Assembly (NCBI GenBank): GCA_035555975.1
Contig: DATMFV010000093.1
Location: 77,904 to 141,903 of the forward strand
Reading direction: 5' to 3'
DNA: 64,000 nucleotides
Source: DATMFV01 sp035555975
Lineage (GTDB): Bacteria > Verrucomicrobiota > Verrucomicrobiia > Chthoniobacterales > Chthoniobacteraceae
Of the stretch, positions 1 to 7,293 are shown in pieces. Position numbers and translations under genes: made by a program. The notes beneath the pieces were generated by a model. It did not search any database, was not told the DNA's origin, and was given only the letters and a program-made list of their open reading frames with translations. Within the stretch, counting starts at the first letter, position 1. Each line of letters opens with the position of its first letter.

Positions 1-794
1 CCAAGCTCGCGGAACTCCTTTCCGCAGGTTGCGAAGACCAGTTGCGCGACTACCTCTGGGGGCGCTGGATCGTCGATGCGCTGGAGGATTTTCCGCCCAA
101 GACGCTGACGGCGGCGGAACTGACCGGCATCCTGCGCAAGCAGCCGCCGCGGCTTTACTCGATCGCTTCGAGCCTGCTGGCGCACCCGGACGAGGTTCAC
201 CTGACGATCGCGTCGGTCCGCTACCGGACCCACGGGCGCGACCGCAAGGGGATTGCCTCGACCTGGTTTGCCGACGCGCTCAAAAAGGGCGATCCGGTGC
301 CGGTCTACCTGCACAAGAACAAGAACTTCCGGCTTCCGGCCTCCGGCGATACGCCGATCATCATGGTCGGGCCGGGCACGGGGGTCGCGCCGTTCCGCTC
401 GTTTGTGGAACACCGCGCGGAACTCGGGCATAAGGGGAAATCGTGGCTCCTCTTCGGCGACCAGCGTTACTCCTACGACTTCCTCTACCAGCTCGAATGG
501 CAGCAGCACCTCGCCGACAAGGCGCTTTCGCGGCTCGATGTCGCCTTTTCGCGCGACCAGCCCGAGAAGATCTACGTGCAGGACAAGATGCGCGAACAGG
601 GCCGCGATCTCTACGCCTGGCTGGAGGAAGGGGCGCACTTCTACGTCTGCGGCGATGCCTCGCGCATGGCGCACGACGTTCACGATGCGCTTCTCTCCAT
701 CGTTGAAAAAGAAGGCGGCAAATCGCGCGAAGCCGCTGAAAGCTACCTCGAAGACCTCAAAAAGGCGAAACGCTACCAGCGCGACGTGTACTGA
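1..794 (+). CDS. cysJ: Sulfite reductase [NADPH] flavoprotein alpha subunit, 3' part (partial at left edge)
   Basis: This is the C-terminal part (about 264 codons) of the diflavin reductase that carries electrons from NADPH through FAD and FMN to the sulfite reductase hemoprotein in assimilatory sulfur metabolism in the cytoplasm. The frame is open from the window edge, so the flavodoxin domain and start are missing. The sequence shows an FAD-binding RLYSIASS motif, a pyridine-nucleotide loop GPGTGVAPFRSF, FGDQR, a second NADPH motif VCGDASRMAHDV, and the C-terminal RYQRDVY typical of CysJ. The next gene, cysI, starts 11 bases after the stop, so the two are almost certainly co-transcribed. 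A TTG at 42 is an internal codon, not the start. Identity is secure from the motifs and the neighbour. Confidence 0.93.
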   Translation, partial: KLAELLSAGCEDQLRDYLWGRWIVDALEDFPPKTLTAAELTGILRKQPPRLYSIASSLLAHPDEVHLTIASVRYRTHGRDRKGIASTWFADALKKGDPVPVYLHKNKNFRLPASGDTPIIMVGPGTGVAPFRSFVEHRAELGHKGKSWLLFGDQRYSYDFLYQLEWQQHLADKALSRLDVAFSRDQPEKIYVQDKMREQGRDLYAWLEEGAHFYVCGDASRMAHDVHDALLSIVEKEGGKSREAAESYLEDLKKAKRYQRDVY

Positions 795-805
795 ATTTTT
801 TTCCT

Positions 806-2545
806 ATGTCACTTACTGAAAAGAAACCCAGCGCCACCGAAGGGATCAAGGAGCGGTCCAACTACCTTCGCGGCACCATCGTCGAAGGGCTCAAAGACCT
901 TTCCACCGGTGCGCTCTCGCCGGAAGACGTGCAACTCATCAAGTTCCACGGGAGCTACCAGCAGGACAACCGCGACCTGCGCCCGCACCGGCGCAAGCAC
1001 CGGCTGGAACCGGCATACGCGTTCATGCTCCGCATCCGCGTGCCGGGCGGGGTGATCAACTCGCAGCAATGGCTCGCGATCGACGCCATGGCGCGGCACT
1101 ACGGCAACGGCACCGTCAAGTTGACGACCCGCCAGTCGTTCCAGCTTCACGGGATCATCAAAAGCAACCTGAAGCGGACCATCCAGGCGGCCAACAAGGC
1201 GGCGATGAGCACCATCGCGGCGTGCGGCGATGTCAACCGTAACGTCATGTGCAGCCCGAACCCGTACCTTTCGAGCATCCATGCCGAGGTCCACCAGGCG
1301 GCCAATGCCATTGCCGAGCACCTGACGCCGAGGGGCGGGGCGTACCACGAAATCTGGCTCGACGACAAAAAGATCATCAGCAGCGAGCCGCCCTCCGAAC
1401 CGCTCTACGGCAAGACCTACCTGCCGCGCAAGTTCAAGGTCAACATCGCCGTGCCGCCGCACAACGATGTCGACGTCTTTGCGCACGATCTTTCGTTCAT
1501 CGCCATTGTCGAAAACAACCGCGTGGCGGGGTACAACGTCGTGGTCGGCGGCGGCATGGGGATGACCCACGGCAACGAAGCGACCTTCCCGCGTTTGGGC
1601 GACGTGATCGGCTTCTGCAAGGCGGACCAGATTGTCGATGTCTCCGAAAAGGTGATGCTCGTCCAGCGCGATTACGGCGACCGCTCCGACCGGAAGAACG
1701 CCCGCCTCAAGTACACCATCCAGGATCGCAGCCCGGAATGGTTTCTCTCCGAAGTCAACCGTTACCTCGGTTACGACCTCGAACCGGTGCGCCCGTATCA
1801 CTTTGAGACCAACGGCGACCGCTTCGGCTGGGTGGAGGATGAAAACGGTAACTTCCACTACAACCTCTTTGTGGAAGGGGGGCGCGTGCTCGACAAGGAG
1901 GACTACCCGCTCCAGACCGGCCTGCGGGAAATCGCGAAGATCCACGACGGCGACTATCGCCTGACGCCGAACCAGAACCTGATCCTCGCCAACATCTCCG
2001 CCAAGAAGCGCGTGGAGATCGAAGGGGTGATGAAGAAGTACGGGATTTCCAAGAGCCACGAACAGAGCGGGTTGCGGCTCGGCTCCATTTCGTGCGTGGC
2101 GCTGCCGACCTGCGGGCTGGCGCTGGCGGAGTCGGAACGCTACCTGCCCGACGTGCTCAACCGGCTCGAGGAAAAGCTCGAGGAAGCCGGGTTGCGGCAC
2201 GACTCGATCACCATCCGCATGACCGGCTGCCCCAACGGGTGCGGGCGTCCGTTCAACTCGGAGATCGGCCTCGTCGGCCGCGGCCCGGGGCGCTACAACG
2301 TTTACCTCGGCGGTGCTCACGCGGGCGAACGCCTGAGCAAGCTCTACCGGCAGGATGTCGACGGGAGCGAGATCCAGAATGTGCTCGGGCCGATCTTCAG
2401 GCATTACGCTCTGGAACGGCTCGAAGGGGAGCATTTCGGTGATTTCGTCATCCGCGCGAACTATGTCGCCGCTACGGAAAACGGGGCTGACTTTCACAAG
2501 AACGTCAAGCCCGATGCCTACCCCGCCGCGCCGGTGACGGTGTAG
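806..2545 (+). CDS. cysI: Sulfite reductase [NADPH] hemoprotein beta subunit
   Basis: A 579-residue siroheme/4Fe-4S protein that reduces sulfite to sulfide with six electrons delivered by CysJ. The cluster/siroheme ligands are visible as C430-x5-C436 and C475-x3-C479 (MTGCPNGCGRP), the family signature. Length matches the usual 560-580 residues. The N-terminal half holds the first ferredoxin-like nitrite/sulfite reductase repeat (around VKLTTRQSFQLHG) and the C-terminal half the second. The ATG at 806 is preceded by a run of T and C (TTTTTTTCCT) and no Shine-Dalgarno sequence. It is the last gene of its unit: a strong hairpin with a U-run follows within 20 bases. No adjacent cys regulator or sulfate transporter is seen. 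Confidence 0.96.
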   Translation: MSLTEKKPSATEGIKERSNYLRGTIVEGLKDLSTGALSPEDVQLIKFHGSYQQDNRDLRPHRRKHRLEPAYAFMLRIRVPGGVINSQQWLAIDAMARHYGNGTVKLTTRQSFQLHGIIKSNLKRTIQAANKAAMSTIAACGDVNRNVMCSPNPYLSSIHAEVHQAANAIAEHLTPRGGAYHEIWLDDKKIISSEPPSEPLYGKTYLPRKFKVNIAVPPHNDVDVFAHDLSFIAIVENNRVAGYNVVVGGGMGMTHGNEATFPRLGDVIGFCKADQIVDVSEKVMLVQRDYGDRSDRKNARLKYTIQDRSPEWFLSEVNRYLGYDLEPVRPYHFETNGDRFGWVEDENGNFHYNLFVEGGRVLDKEDYPLQTGLREIAKIHDGDYRLTPNQNLILANISAKKRVEIEGVMKKYGISKSHEQSGLRLGSISCVALPTCGLALAESERYLPDVLNRLEEKLEEAGLRHDSITIRMTGCPNGCGRPFNSEIGLVGRGPGRYNVYLGGAHAGERLSKLYRQDVDGSEIQNVLGPIFRHYALERLEGEHFGDFVIRANYVAATENGADFHKNVKPDAYPAAPVTV

Positions 2546-2564
2546 GAATCCGTCGGTCCATTTG

Positions 2565-2607
2565 AAAAAAGAGCGTTGTTTCCAACCGGGGCAACGCTCT
2601 TTTTTTT
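2565..2607 (+). terminator. Rho-independent terminator after cysI
   Basis: A perfect stem, AAAAAAGAGCGTTG pairing with CAACGCTCTTTTTT, closes around a 14-base loop and ends in a run of eight T. It starts 20 bases after the cysI stop. The A-run on the left and T-run on the right could make it work on both strands, but no minus-strand gene ends here. Confidence 0.9.
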
Positions 2608-2632
2608 GAATCATCCGATAGAAAGGAAGACC

Positions 2633-2842
2633 TTGGGCCAACGGCCCAAAATCCCTCAGCCCAGGCCAACGGCCTGGGAAATGGTCACGACATGCCATAC
2701 GCCCCAACGGGGCGTGATACCCGGGGACATGAGGCCAAGGTGCGGCCAACGGGGAATCGCGGTCCTTCAGACCGCATCATTTGACGGGACGCATTCCCAG
2801 CCCGTTGGGCTGGGCTGAGGGATTGTCGGCCCGTTGGGCCTT
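2633..2842 (+). repeat. Nested palindromic REP-like element, full copy 1
   Basis: About 210 bases built from small hairpins that carry CCAACGG in the left half and CCGTTGG in the right half. Examples are GGGCCAACGGCCC, CCCAGGCCAACGGCCTGGG, CGCCCCAACGGGGCG, GCGGTCCTTCAGACCGC and CAGCCCGTTGGGCTGGG. The left and right ends are also reverse complements of each other (AATCCCTCAGCCCA against TGGGCTGAGGGATT), so the whole unit is one long imperfect palindrome. A second full copy is at 41102-41282 and a right half at about 14543-14631. Compared with copy 2, this copy has about 30 extra bases in the centre, including a further GCGGCCAACGGGG. Open frames that cross it are low-complexity artefacts. Confidence 0.85.
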
Positions 2843-2970
2843 AAATAGGGCTTCGCCGAGAGGACTTTTTGTCACACCCCCAAAAAGAGAAGTGCAAGCC
2901 GACAAGAGAAAATGGCAAGATGGCGAAAGCGTGAACCGGCCGAAACGGTAGACTTGCCCCTTCCTACTTC
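2843..2970. other. Leader region upstream of exbB
   Basis: The remaining 128 bases between the repeat and exbB hold no open frame with family resemblance. The stretch presumably carries the exbB promoter, but I see no convincing -35/-10 pair. The last bases before the exbB ATG are pyrimidine-rich (CCCCTTCCTACTTC) and lack a Shine-Dalgarno sequence. Confidence 0.4.
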
Positions 2971-3606
2971 ATGATTGAATTATTTATTAAAGGCGGCCCG
3001 ATCATGTGGCCGATCCTGGTGGCGTCGCTGGTGGCTTTGACCGTGGTCATCGAACGGATGGTTTTTGTCATCATGGTCAAGATTCATCGCCAGCCCAAGC
3101 GGGTGAGCGAGATTCTGATGCAGGTGGAGCGGGGCGATTTCGATGGCGCCCTGAAAACCGGCACCGGTTGCCGCGATTATGTCGCCCGGACGGTGACTTA
3201 CGCGCTCGAACACCGCGACAAGTCGGTCTCCGACGCCCTGCTTCGCGCCGCCAACTGGGAACTCAAGCGGTTCAACCGGGGGCTGACCGTGCTCGATACG
3301 ATTATTACGCTCGCGCCGCTGCTCGGGCTGCTCGGCACGGTGACCGGGATGATCCACTCCTTCAGCCTGCTGGGCGGAGAGGAACTCGGTGCGCCGCAGG
3401 CGATCACCGGGGGGATCGCCGAAGCGTTGATCGCCACGGCCGCGGGGCTCGGGGTCGCCATTCTGGCGCTGATCCCGTTCAACTACCTCAACTCCCAGTT
3501 GGAGGAAGCGCGGCACGATCTTGAAGACGCGGCGTCGCACCTGGAGCTTTACTTCGTCAAGCGGGCTTCCAACTGCGCCTTTCAGACCATGGAGGTGGAT
3601 GCTTGA
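2971..3606 (+). CDS. exbB: MotA/TolQ/ExbB proton channel family protein
   Basis: A 211-residue inner-membrane protein, the channel-forming subunit that with ExbD converts proton motive force into movement of TonB. Three membrane segments are visible: one near the N terminus (PIMWPILVASLVALTVVI), and two in the C-terminal half around TIITLAPLLGLLGTVTGMI and IATAAGLGVAILALIPF. The LAPLLGLLGTVTGMI stretch is the conserved ExbB/TolQ signature. The length is typical of short ExbB proteins. The stop overlaps the exbD start (TTGA), and tonB follows, so the three form one operon. Assignment as ExbB rather than TolQ rests on the adjoining tonB. Confidence 0.93.
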   Translation: MIELFIKGGPIMWPILVASLVALTVVIERMVFVIMVKIHRQPKRVSEILMQVERGDFDGALKTGTGCRDYVARTVTYALEHRDKSVSDALLRAANWELKRFNRGLTVLDTIITLAPLLGLLGTVTGMIHSFSLLGGEELGAPQAITGGIAEALIATAAGLGVAILALIPFNYLNSQLEEARHDLEDAASHLELYFVKRASNCAFQTMEVDA

Positions 3607-4010
3607 AGATCCCTTCGCCACGGTCGCAGAAGAAGGCGCGCATCGAGGTCATCCCCCTCATTGACATCGTTTTCTTTCTGCTGGCGACCTTTGTCATGGT
3701 CTCCCTCTCCATGGTGAAAAACGAGGGAGTCACCGTCAACGTGCCCGTCGCCTCGACGAGCGCTCCGCAGGATCGGCAGGACTACTCCGCCATCACCGTC
3801 ACGGAAAGCGGCGATTACTATTTCAACAAGGACGCCGCTTCGCTGGAACAGATTGTCGAACGGCTCAAGGCGCTCAAGGAAACGGAGAGCGATCCCAAGG
3901 TCTTTATCAACGGCGACGAGAAAGCCGAGTTTGGCCGGGCGATTGCCATTCTGGATGAAACCCGCAAGCTCGGGATCACCAAGGTCGCCATTGAGACGCG
4001 CCGGAAATGA
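3603..4010 (+). CDS. exbD: Biopolymer transporter ExbD/TolR family protein
   Basis: A 135-residue single-pass membrane protein, partner of ExbB in energising TonB. After a short basic N terminus it has IEVIPLIDIVFFLLATFVMVS, which includes the conserved membrane aspartate (PLIDIVFFLL) thought to carry protons in this family. A small periplasmic domain follows and ends in a strand-helix-strand (INGDEKAEFGRAIAILDETRKLG). The start is a TTG sharing bases with the exbB stop; no better upstream or downstream start fits the family's N terminus, and such overlap suggests translational coupling. The stop overlaps the tonB ATG. Confidence 0.92.
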   Translation: MKIPSPRSQKKARIEVIPLIDIVFFLLATFVMVSLSMVKNEGVTVNVPVASTSAPQDRQDYSAITVTESGDYYFNKDAASLEQIVERLKALKETESDPKVFINGDEKAEFGRAIAILDETRKLGITKVAIETRRK

Positions 4011-4951
4011 ATCAACTCAAGGAACCACCCTCAACGCCAACCGTGAAGCCGCCCGCCAAATCTTCCGTGGAAAACCTGGTTCCACCAGCGGCGGCCAAGC
4101 GCGGGAAGACCGACCGGTTTACCTTTACCAAAAGGGAGCCGGTCCGGCACTATTTTGCCTACCTGCTGCTGGCCGGGGCGATTCATCTCGGCATTTTGTA
4201 CGGGATTCACGGCAAGGAAGAGCCGTACACGCCGCCGGAATTTGGGGTGGTGGTGGCGGAAACCGGCGTGGAAGTAACGCTTGTGGCGGCGCTGCCCGCC
4301 GATGTGGTGGATGAAAACGCGCCGATCACCCCCGAGGTGATCGACGAACCGGAGCCGGAACCCGAACCGCCGGTGGAGGAACCCGAACCGGAGCCGGAGC
4401 CCGAACCCGAGCCTCCCGTGGAAGAACCGGAACCCGAGCCGGAGCCCGAACCGGAACCGGTCGCCCCTCCGGAAGTGGTCGTCGCCAAGCCGACCCCGAA
4501 ACCGACGCCGCAGGCGGTGGCCAAGGCCACCCCGGCTCCCCAAAAGAAACCCGCTTCCAAGCCGAAGCCGAAACCGCGCCGGGCTCACGTCGCGCGGGTT
4601 TCCGGCGATGGAAGTTCGGCGATCCCGGGTCAGGACGCCACCTCCGCACAAGCGGGGGGCGGGGCGCTCACCTCGAAGGCCGGGTACCTGCGCAATCCGC
4701 ATCCGTCGTATCCCGAGGAATCGCGCAAGGCAGGGCATGAAGGGGTGGTTTACCTGCGGATCAGCGTGAACGAACACGGGAAGGTGGTCAGCGTCTCGGT
4801 GGCGCGTTCCTCCGGCTACCCGCTGCTCGACGAACGGGCCCGCAGCGTGGTGAGCGAACGGTGGTCATTCCGCCCGGCGCGGCGGGGCAGAGCGGCGGTG
4901 GCCTCGATCGTCAATGTCCCGATCCGGTTTACGCTCAAGGGGCGTCGGTGA
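4007..4951 (+). CDS. tonB: TonB energy transducer
   Basis: A 314-residue protein that links the ExbBD motor to outer-membrane receptors. It has an N-terminal cytoplasmic tail of about 45 residues, one membrane segment (HYFAYLLLAGAIHLGILYGI), a long periplasmic Glu-Pro/Lys-Pro spacer with near-perfect EPEPEP and PPVEEP repeats (roughly residues 115-200), and a C-terminal TonB domain starting at NPHPSYPEESRKAGHEGVV and including SSGYPLLDERA and the final strand NVPIRFTLK. The start overlaps the exbD stop as ATGA. The only receptor gene in this window is 10 kb away (14671), so this TonB probably serves several receptors. Confidence 0.95.
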   Translation: MNQLKEPPSTPTVKPPAKSSVENLVPPAAAKRGKTDRFTFTKREPVRHYFAYLLLAGAIHLGILYGIHGKEEPYTPPEFGVVVAETGVEVTLVAALPADVVDENAPITPEVIDEPEPEPEPPVEEPEPEPEPEPEPPVEEPEPEPEPEPEPVAPPEVVVAKPTPKPTPQAVAKATPAPQKKPASKPKPKPRRAHVARVSGDGSSAIPGQDATSAQAGGGALTSKAGYLRNPHPSYPEESRKAGHEGVVYLRISVNEHGKVVSVSVARSSGYPLLDERARSVVSERWSFRPARRGRAAVASIVNVPIRFTLKGRR

Positions 4952-4963
4952 AGAGGGACTTTT

Positions 4964-6163
4964 CTACTCCTGAAGGGTCCAAACGGGTCCGTTCTGGATT
5001 TCAACGGCGAAGGTTTTAGTAACGATAGTTTCCGGGATGGCGCGGCGGCTTTGCAGGGCCACTTCCAGCCGGTAGAAGCCGGGTGAAACGCCTTCCAACC
5101 GGAACACTTCGCCGGTAAAGGTCTTCACGGCTTTGCCGTCGGGCGTCTTGAGAGACGCGACGATGGTGCATTCTTTCGGCTCCCACCGCTCGACCCGCGC
5201 GATCCCCGGGCCCACGGGGTGCAACAATTCATGGCCAAGGCCGTCGGTCGTGATCCGGAGCCGGTCGCCGAGGTGGTAGAGGCGAGAGTTGAGTTTGACC
5301 GTGATCGGGATCTCCTCCGGTGGCGACTGAAGGTAAAGCGCATGGACCTGGCCTACCTCCTGCACGGGCCGGACATTCATGAACCCGTACGGGCCGCGAA
5401 AAAGATCGCCCGAACGGTTGGCGACGCGACCTTCGACGCAGAGATCGGTCGGCGCACCGGGAGGCGTCTTGAAATAACCGTTGATCGCGTTCGTTCTCGG
5501 GATGAGGGGGTTATAAAACGGCACGCTAAAAAAACCGTTCAAGCCTGCGCTACGAAGCACGGCGATCAAGCGCCGCCCTTTCAGGCGGGGATCGGCAATA
5601 TAGGCATCCGCGTGCCAGCGGAAGGAATGGCTGATCTCCACGCCGCCGTCGGGAAGCTGGCTGAGCGTTCCTTTCCGGAAGGAGAGCAGCTCCGGATCAT
5701 GGAGTTGCGGGTCGTGCATCAGCTCGATCCACCACGGACGGAGTGTGGCATTGGGGCGGGGCCGGACGGTGTCGGGCGTTCCGGTGGTATAGGTAAGGGT
5801 ATAGCGTTCGACACCGGGCTGCTTTTTAAACGAGAGCCAACCGGGGTGCGCGAAGGCTTCCTGCGAGGCGGGAGCGCTCCATTTGGAATGATACCCATTC
5901 GGCTTTGGCACAAACCGGCCATTGAAGAAGTGCCGGTCGGCATCGGCAGGAGGCGCGTAGCGCAGATCAAAGGAAAACGCGACTTCACTGCCGTCGGCTC
6001 CTGTCAGCCGGAAGCTGGAGCTATCGGCCCGCAGGTGTTTGGCGTCGATATAGAACGTCTGCGTCTGCTCCGTTCCCGCCACCAGTTCGAGTTGGACGCT
6101 CTTCGCAGCGGCGGCGAGGAGGCCCGCCGCTGAAAAGCTCAGGAAGAAGGCAAGGGCTTTCAC
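4964..6163 (-). CDS. Exported protein of unknown function, last gene of locus A
   Basis: I do not recognise this family. The 399-residue product starts with a clear signal peptide (KALAFFLSFSAAGLLAAAA) and then looks like an all-beta secreted protein with many aromatic and Gly/Pro-rich turns and no membrane segments. The likely start is GTG at 6163. It overlaps the upstream stop as GTGA, gives a standard signal peptide and has a GGAG five bases upstream. An in-frame ATG at 6175 lies 12 bases earlier and has no ribosome site. It is the last of six same-strand genes that include a glycosidase-like and a CBM9-like protein, so a role in binding or processing a glycan outside the cytoplasm is plausible but unproven. 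Confidence 0.7.
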   Translation of the reverse strand: MKALAFFLSFSAAGLLAAAAKSVQLELVAGTEQTQTFYIDAKHLRADSSSFRLTGADGSEVAFSFDLRYAPPADADRHFFNGRFVPKPNGYHSKWSAPASQEAFAHPGWLSFKKQPGVERYTLTYTTGTPDTVRPRPNATLRPWWIELMHDPQLHDPELLSFRKGTLSQLPDGGVEISHSFRWHADAYIADPRLKGRRLIAVLRSAGLNGFFSVPFYNPLIPRTNAINGYFKTPPGAPTDLCVEGRVANRSGDLFRGPYGFMNVRPVQEVGQVHALYLQSPPEEIPITVKLNSRLYHLGDRLRITTDGLGHELLHPVGPGIARVERWEPKECTIVASLKTPDGKAVKTFTGEVFRLEGVSPGFYRLEVALQSRRAIPETIVTKTFAVEIQNGPVWTLQE

Positions 6164-7293
6164 TTTTCGCTCCATGGTGAGGCGATGCTTTCGAGTTCAA
6201 ACGCCAACGTTTCGCCCTTATAGCTGCATTCGACGCGGTCTGTCCGTTCCTGTGGCATGGCGACGGAGAAGCGTCTCCCGGAGAGCGGAATTTCCTTTCG
6301 CGTGGTCTTTTCGCCGGAGTGGAGCACCACTTCCAGCGGCGCGGAAGGGTCTTCGTTGATGCGCCCGGTGATCCGGATGGCGTCGCCTTCAAACAGAAGG
6401 GCGGAAGCGGGGACCGCGTGGAGCAGCGGGTGCGGGGTGAACTTGCGGACAAAACGCACAACCTCGTGCGTGCCGTCGCGGAGCACCAGCCGGTGTTCGA
6501 CCGGTTCGTTGAGCGTGTGCAGCGTCTCCTCCAGAAGCTCGCGGGTTTCTCCGGCGGGGAGGTTCACGGTGATTTCGCGGTCGTTGAACGCACCGGTCAG
6601 GGACAGATCGCGCTCGGAGACATTCTTCAGCGCAAACTCAAACTGCTGTTCGCCCGCCGCTTCGGAGCCGCTCCACGAAGCGAGGACCACCGGGTAGTCG
6701 CCGGTGAGCGTAAACCGTTTCCAGGTCTGCGGCTGGTGGTATTCCCCCCAGGTGGAGCGGTTGTCCTTATTGTAGCGGGTGTGCGTGCCGACGGCGAGCC
6801 CGATCTCCCGGGACGGGTTGTTGCCGAGGTTGAGCGAGGCGAGGGGGATCGCCACCTCGATCTCGTAAAAATCCGTTCCGTAACGCCCCTTTACCGTGGC
6901 GTCCGAATCCCACCGGAGCAAAGACCGTCGGTGATCGTCGCGAAAATGGTCAAAAATGGCTCCGTTCACATTGGCAACGATCTGGTAGAAGCTGGTTCCC
7001 CGGCCTTCGGCGTCAAGAAAGATCTCCACACAGTCGTCGCGGTAAACAGGGTCATCATGGCCGGTGAGCACGTCGGCCTTGTGAACCAGCGCACCGTGTT
7101 CGGACCAGAGGGCGACGTAAAGGTTCGTGGCATCGCGCCAGACTTTCGCTTCGCTGCGGCGGTCGGTGACGCCGCCCGTGAACTCCGTGGAAACCAGCGC
7201 GTTTTCCTTTCCAAAGGGGATTTCCGTGACCCCGGCTGCCGGGAGGGCGTGCGCGGTGAACAGGATGGCGAGCAGTAAAAAGGCTGTTTTCAT
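6160..7293 (-). CDS. Exported CBM9-like (DOMON-type) sugar-binding domain protein
   Basis: A 377-residue secreted protein. After a signal peptide (MKTAFLLLAILFTAHALPAAG) comes a beta-sandwich resembling carbohydrate-binding family 9: AKVWRDATNLYVALWSEH, YRDDCVEIFLDAEG and FYEIEVAIPLASL match the typical order in such domains. The C-terminal half (from about residue 200) contains two further beta-rich segments of unknown type. I chose the ATG at 7293 because it gives the signal peptide and overlaps the upstream stop by one base (TGATG). The open frame extends 24 codons further upstream, but that would put charged residues ahead of the signal. The probable job is glycan binding alongside the upstream hydrolase-like protein. 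Confidence 0.75.
   Translation of the reverse strand: MKTAFLLLAILFTAHALPAAGVTEIPFGKENALVSTEFTGGVTDRRSEAKVWRDATNLYVALWSEHGALVHKADVLTGHDDPVYRDDCVEIFLDAEGRGTSFYQIVANVNGAIFDHFRDDHRRSLLRWDSDATVKGRYGTDFYEIEVAIPLASLNLGNNPSREIGLAVGTHTRYNKDNRSTWGEYHQPQTWKRFTLTGDYPVVLASWSGSEAAGEQQFEFALKNVSERDLSLTGAFNDREITVNLPAGETRELLEETLHTLNEPVEHRLVLRDGTHEVVRFVRKFTPHPLLHAVPASALLFEGDAIRITGRINEDPSAPLEVVLHSGEKTTRKEIPLSGRRFSVAMPQERTDRVECSYKGETLAFELESIASPWSEK

Noticed and set aside
809..2749. 646-codon minus-strand open frame opposite cysI
   Set aside because: A high-GC antisense shadow of cysI with no recognisable motifs; cysI itself is fully supported by its ligands.
2576..2818. 80-codon plus-strand open frame after cysI
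   Set aside because: It runs through the terminator and the nested palindrome element. The frame exists because the repeat lacks stop codons, and it has no protein-like features.
4351..4470. Short repeats in tonB considered as a CRISPR array or minisatellite
   Set aside because: They encode the Glu-Pro spacer typical of TonB, with irregular unit length and no spacers.
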